Of a DNA stretch of 8,419 nt, positions 6,519 through 8,419 are shown piece by piece; positions within the stretch are counted from its first letter, which is position 1, and each line of letters begins with the position of its first letter. The stretch is taken from the NCBI GenBank assembly GCA_021730825.1, contig JAKFYO010000132.1, positions 1-8,419 on the forward strand, written 5' to 3'. The DNA comes from Hyphomicrobiales bacterium (GTDB lineage: Bacteria > Pseudomonadota > Alphaproteobacteria > Rhizobiales > Xanthobacteraceae). The notes under the pieces are model-generated. The model made no database searches, had not been told where the DNA came from, and saw only the letters and a program-made list of their open reading frames with translations. Position numbers and translations under genes: made by a program.

Positions 6519-6554
6519 ATAAAGGCGCATGACACCTTTCCGGCGGTGAGGGGC

Positions 6555-6560
6555 ATAATA
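6555..6560 (-). promoter_or_regulatory. Candidate -10 element (TATTAT) upstream of the tRNA-Ser fragment
   Basis: On the - strand TATTAT lies 36 bases before the orphan tRNA fragment, with CTTGTC-like sequence about 15 bases further upstream as a possible -35 of shortish spacing. If real, it would transcribe first the fragment and then the intact tRNA. An alternative, weaker candidate directly before the intact gene is TTGAAT (6461-6466) without a recognisable -10. Confidence 0.25.
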
Positions 6561-6650
6561 CGGGTTGGCGTTAAGGACAAGGACGCGGACCGATAAGTTC
6601 CTCGCGACTCTTTGATCGCCGCATGGCTCGCCGGACCGCGCTCCCGCACC

Positions 6651-6656
6651 TATATT
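6651..6656 (+). promoter_or_regulatory. Candidate -10 element (TATATT) for msrA
   Basis: TATATT lies 26 bases before the msrA start, leaving room for a short leader that includes the GGGAG ribosome site at 6670-6674. No good -35 is seen at the expected distance (CTCGCC at 6628-6633), so confidence is low. The remaining spacer from 6519 to 6650 holds nothing else I can identify. Confidence 0.3.
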
Positions 6657-6682
6657 CCGGCCAGAAACAGGGAGACCACGAG

Positions 6683-7345
6683 ATGCTCTTTTTCCGCAAA
6701 AGCCTCGAAATTCCTGCCGCGAAAGACGCCCTGCCGGGCCGGGCAAGCGCTATTCCGACTGCCGAGAAGCACTTTGTCCTGAAGACGCCGATCAAGGGGC
6801 CTTACCCCGCCGGCTTCAAGCAGGCGATTTTCGGCCTCGGCTGCTTCTGGGGTGCCGAGCGCAAATTCTGGGAAGTGCCCGGCGTATTCACCACCGCCGT
6901 CGGCTATGCGGCCGGACACACGCCGAACGCGACTTATGAAGAAGTCTGCTCCGGCCGCACCGGGCACAACGAAGTCGTGCTCGTTGTTTACGACCCCGCG
7001 AAGGTTTCGTTCGAGCAGTTGCTCAAGACCTTCTGGGAAAGCCATGACCCGACGCAGGGCATGGGCCAGGGCAACGACATCGGCACGCAGTATCGCTCCG
7101 GGCTTTACCTCTCCGACCCTTCGCAGCACAAGGCGGCGCTCGCTTCCAAGGCCGAATACGAAAAAGCGCTGAAGGCCAAAGGCTACGGCGCGATCACGAC
7201 CGAAATTCTGGACGCGCCGGAATTCTATTTCGCCGAGGACTATCACCAGCAATATCTGGCGAAGAACCCGGCGGGCTATTGCGGCCTCGGCGGCACCGGG
7301 GTCGCCTGCCAGATCGGCACCGGCGTTTCCGCCTCCGCGCACTAA
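6683..7345 (+). CDS. msrA: Peptide-methionine (S)-S-oxide reductase MsrA
   Basis: MsrA reduces the S form of methionine sulfoxide in proteins and free methionine, using thioredoxin as electron source, and so repairs oxidative damage. The ATG at 6683 is chosen because GGGAG lies eight bases upstream (6670-6674); the frame could open at 6623, but that part has no family resemblance. The 220-residue protein has an N-terminal stretch of about 45 residues as in the longer E. coli-type MsrA, the catalytic GCFWGAE (53-59, Cys54), [18 protein letters not shown] (74-91), the [19 protein letters not shown] block (121-139) and YHQQYL (187-192). The C-terminal [12 protein letters not shown] supplies the recycling cysteines Cys200 and Cys209, so this is the three-Cys type. 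No signal peptide is present, hence it is cytoplasmic. No MsrB domain is fused and no msrB gene is in the window. Confidence 0.97.
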   Translation: MLFFRKSLEIPAAKDALPGRASAIPTAEKHFVLKTPIKGPYPAGFKQAIFGLGCFWGAERKFWEVPGVFTTAVGYAAGHTPNATYEEVCSGRTGHNEVVLVVYDPAKVSFEQLLKTFWESHDPTQGMGQGNDIGTQYRSGLYLSDPSQHKAALASKAEYEKALKAKGYGAITTEILDAPEFYFAEDYHQQYLAKNPAGYCGLGGTGVACQIGTGVSASAH

Positions 7346-7366
7346 CGAGACTCACTAACGAGACTC
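7341..7366. repeat. 13-bp perfect tandem duplication over the msrA stop codon
   Basis: The unit actaacgagactc occurs at 7341-7353 and again, directly adjacent, at 7354-7366. The first copy contains the msrA stop TAA (7343-7345), so the duplication leaves the protein end unchanged. It looks like a replication-slippage product. Confidence 0.95.
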
Positions 7367-7403
7367 TTGCAAGAATCTACCCTGCCGTGGCATCGATTGC
7401 GTC

Positions 7404-7964
7404 ATGAAGAAGCCAAGCGAACCGCGGCAGGTACCCTTTCTGGAAAACTGGCTCGAGTGGCTCATTTTCCAGAGCCGCTGGGTCATGGCGCCGTTTTATC
7501 TCGGCCTGATCGTGGCTCTGTTCGTCCTGCTTTTTAAATTCGTACAGGAACTGATCCACTTCGTTGCGATCGCAGTACCCTCGACCGAGGCCGATATCAT
7601 CCTCGGCGTGCTGGCGCTTATCGATCTTTCGCTTACCGCCAATCTCGTGCTGATCGTCATCTTCTCCGGCTACGAGAACTTCGTATCCAAAATTGATCCT
7701 GCCGGTCATCCGGATTGGCCGGAATGGATGACGCAGATCGATTTCGCGGGCCTGAAGCAGAAACTGTTCGCCTCGATCGTCGCGATTTCCGCGGTGCAGG
7801 TGCTCAAAGCCTTCATGAAGCTCGGCAACATGCCGGACGGCGCGACCGGCGCGAGCACGGACCGCTATCTGTTCTGGCTGGTCGGCATCCACGTCGTATT
7901 CGTGTTGTCGGGTCTTGCGCTCGCCTGGACCGATAAGATCGGCGACACGAAAAAAGGTCACTAG
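7404..7964 (+). CDS. yqhA: YqhA / UPF0114 family inner-membrane protein (TIGR00645 type)
   Basis: This is a conserved membrane protein of unknown function. The 186 residues match E. coli YqhA along their length: an N-terminal WLxxxxxSRWVMAPFYLGL segment (19-35), KFVQELIH (45-52), a DIILGVLALIDLSLTANLVLIVIFSGYENFVSKID block (64-98, split by the helix end near 87), SIVAISAVQVLKAF (about 123-136) and a last helix in IHVVFVLSGLALAW. Four membrane helices are likely (about 27-50, 65-87, 120-136, 155-175). It has an extra N-terminal stretch of about 12 polar residues compared with the E. coli protein. No ribosome site precedes the ATG at 7404 and no alternative start is better, so translation may be weak. 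It follows msrA by 58 bases and may share its transcript. Its TAG stop overlaps the stop of the convergent epimerase gene. Confidence 0.93.
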   Translation: MKKPSEPRQVPFLENWLEWLIFQSRWVMAPFYLGLIVALFVLLFKFVQELIHFVAIAVPSTEADIILGVLALIDLSLTANLVLIVIFSGYENFVSKIDPAGHPDWPEWMTQIDFAGLKQKLFASIVAISAVQVLKAFMKLGNMPDGATGASTDRYLFWLVGIHVVFVLSGLALAWTDKIGDTKKGH

Positions 7965-8419
7965 ACCCGGAAATATTCCCGGTACCAATCGACGAATTTG
8001 CCGACGCCTTCCTCGATCTTGGTCGAAGGCCGGTAGCCCGTAAGTTTCTCCAGAAGATCGGCATTCGCGAAGGTATCGGTAACGTCGCCCTGCTGCATCG
8101 GCATCAGATTTCTGATCGCCTTCTTGCCGAGCTTCGTTTCAATCGCCTCGATGAACTTCGTCAGCTCGACCGGCGAACCGCCGCCAATGTTTATCACACG
8201 ATAGGGCGCGGCGGGGCTAACGGAATCGTTCGCGTCGCTTTGCGCGCCGCGCGCAGGAACGAGCGGCACCAACCGCGTGATCGCCTCGACCAGATCGCCC
8301 ACATAGGTGAAGTCGCGCGACATGCGCCCCTCGCCGTACACGTCGATCGGTTTTCCTTTCAGGATCGCGTCGACGAATTTGAACAGCGCCATATCGGGCC
8401 GGCCCCAGGGGCCATAGAC
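7961..8419 (-). CDS. NAD-dependent nucleotide-sugar epimerase (UDP-glucuronate 4-epimerase-like), C-terminal part
   Basis: The window holds the last 152 residues of an extended-SDR nucleotide-sugar epimerase; the Rossmann domain and catalytic Tyr/Lys lie beyond the right edge. The visible part begins VYGPWGRPDMALF and continues with a KGKPIDVYGEG-x-x-SRDFTYVGDLVEAI block, then YRVINIGGGSPVELTKFIEAIE and GDVTDTFANADLLEKLTGYRPST. These are the substrate-domain signatures of UDP-glucuronate/UDP-glucose 4-epimerases of the LpsL/CapI group, which supply UDP-galacturonate for surface polysaccharide. A 20-residue Ala/Ser/Asp-rich stretch (about AQSDANDSVSPAAP) sits in the usual variable loop. The frame is uninterrupted to the window edge. 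The exact sugar cannot be settled without the N-terminal half. Its stop (CTA on the + strand, 7961-7963) overlaps the YqhA stop, and no terminator hairpin separates the two genes. Confidence 0.9.
   Translation of the reverse strand, partial: VYGPWGRPDMALFKFVDAILKGKPIDVYGEGRMSRDFTYVGDLVEAITRLVPLVPARGAQSDANDSVSPAAPYRVINIGGGSPVELTKFIEAIETKLGKKAIRNLMPMQQGDVTDTFANADLLEKLTGYRPSTKIEEGVGKFVDWYREYFRV

Noticed and set aside
6344..6532. A + strand open frame (62 codons) reading MGFEPTLRF and onward over the tRNA-Ser region
   Set aside because: This is the well-known spurious frame antisense to a serine tRNA; it lies over the tRNA and its fragment and has no ribosome site.

Overview
The window looks like chromosomal DNA of a GC-rich alphaproteobacterium, most likely Hyphomicrobiales (Bradyrhizobium/Afipia/Xanthobacteraceae-like). 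This is inferred from the high-GC codon use, the set of housekeeping genes and the type of Liv transporter; no database search was possible. Nothing here resembles a phage, plasmid, insertion sequence or CRISPR locus. The DNA is ordinary core or shell genome with several local irregularities.

Left part (1-3583, + strand): a tightly packed livHMGF operon for a branched-chain amino acid type (HAAT family) ABC importer, with both permeases and both ATPases. Every junction overlaps (ATGA, ATGA, ATGACTGA). livH is cut by the left edge and carries an in-frame TAG about 70 codons before its natural end, although everything downstream stays in frame. No substrate-binding protein gene is in the window. 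A strong bidirectional hairpin terminator (3606-3635) ends the operon and also serves a small convergent gene for a secreted, lysine-tailed PsiF-repeat protein (3666-3920, - strand).

Middle part (4107-6319, + strand): a two-gene unit joined by an ATGA overlap. It encodes an extended short-chain dehydrogenase/epimerase and a flavin-containing monooxygenase (FMO/Baeyer-Villiger-like). The coupling suggests they act in one pathway, but the substrate cannot be read from the sequence.

Right part: a tRNA-Ser(GGA) gene on the - strand with encoded CCA (6333-6422). A 30-bp exact copy of its 5' end lies 66 bp upstream, and a 14-bp inverted copy of an internal tRNA segment lies between them, so this spacer looks rearranged. 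Next come msrA (methionine sulfoxide reductase A), a 13-bp tandem duplication over its stop codon, and a YqhA/UPF0114 membrane protein gene. The last of these converges with, and shares a CTAG stop palindrome with, the 3' part of a nucleotide-sugar (UDP-glucuronate type) epimerase gene that runs off the right edge.

I found no convincing undescribed multi-gene system. The most noteworthy signals are the amber codon in livH, the tRNA-Ser fragment with its repeats, and the Arg replacing the Walker A Lys in LivF.
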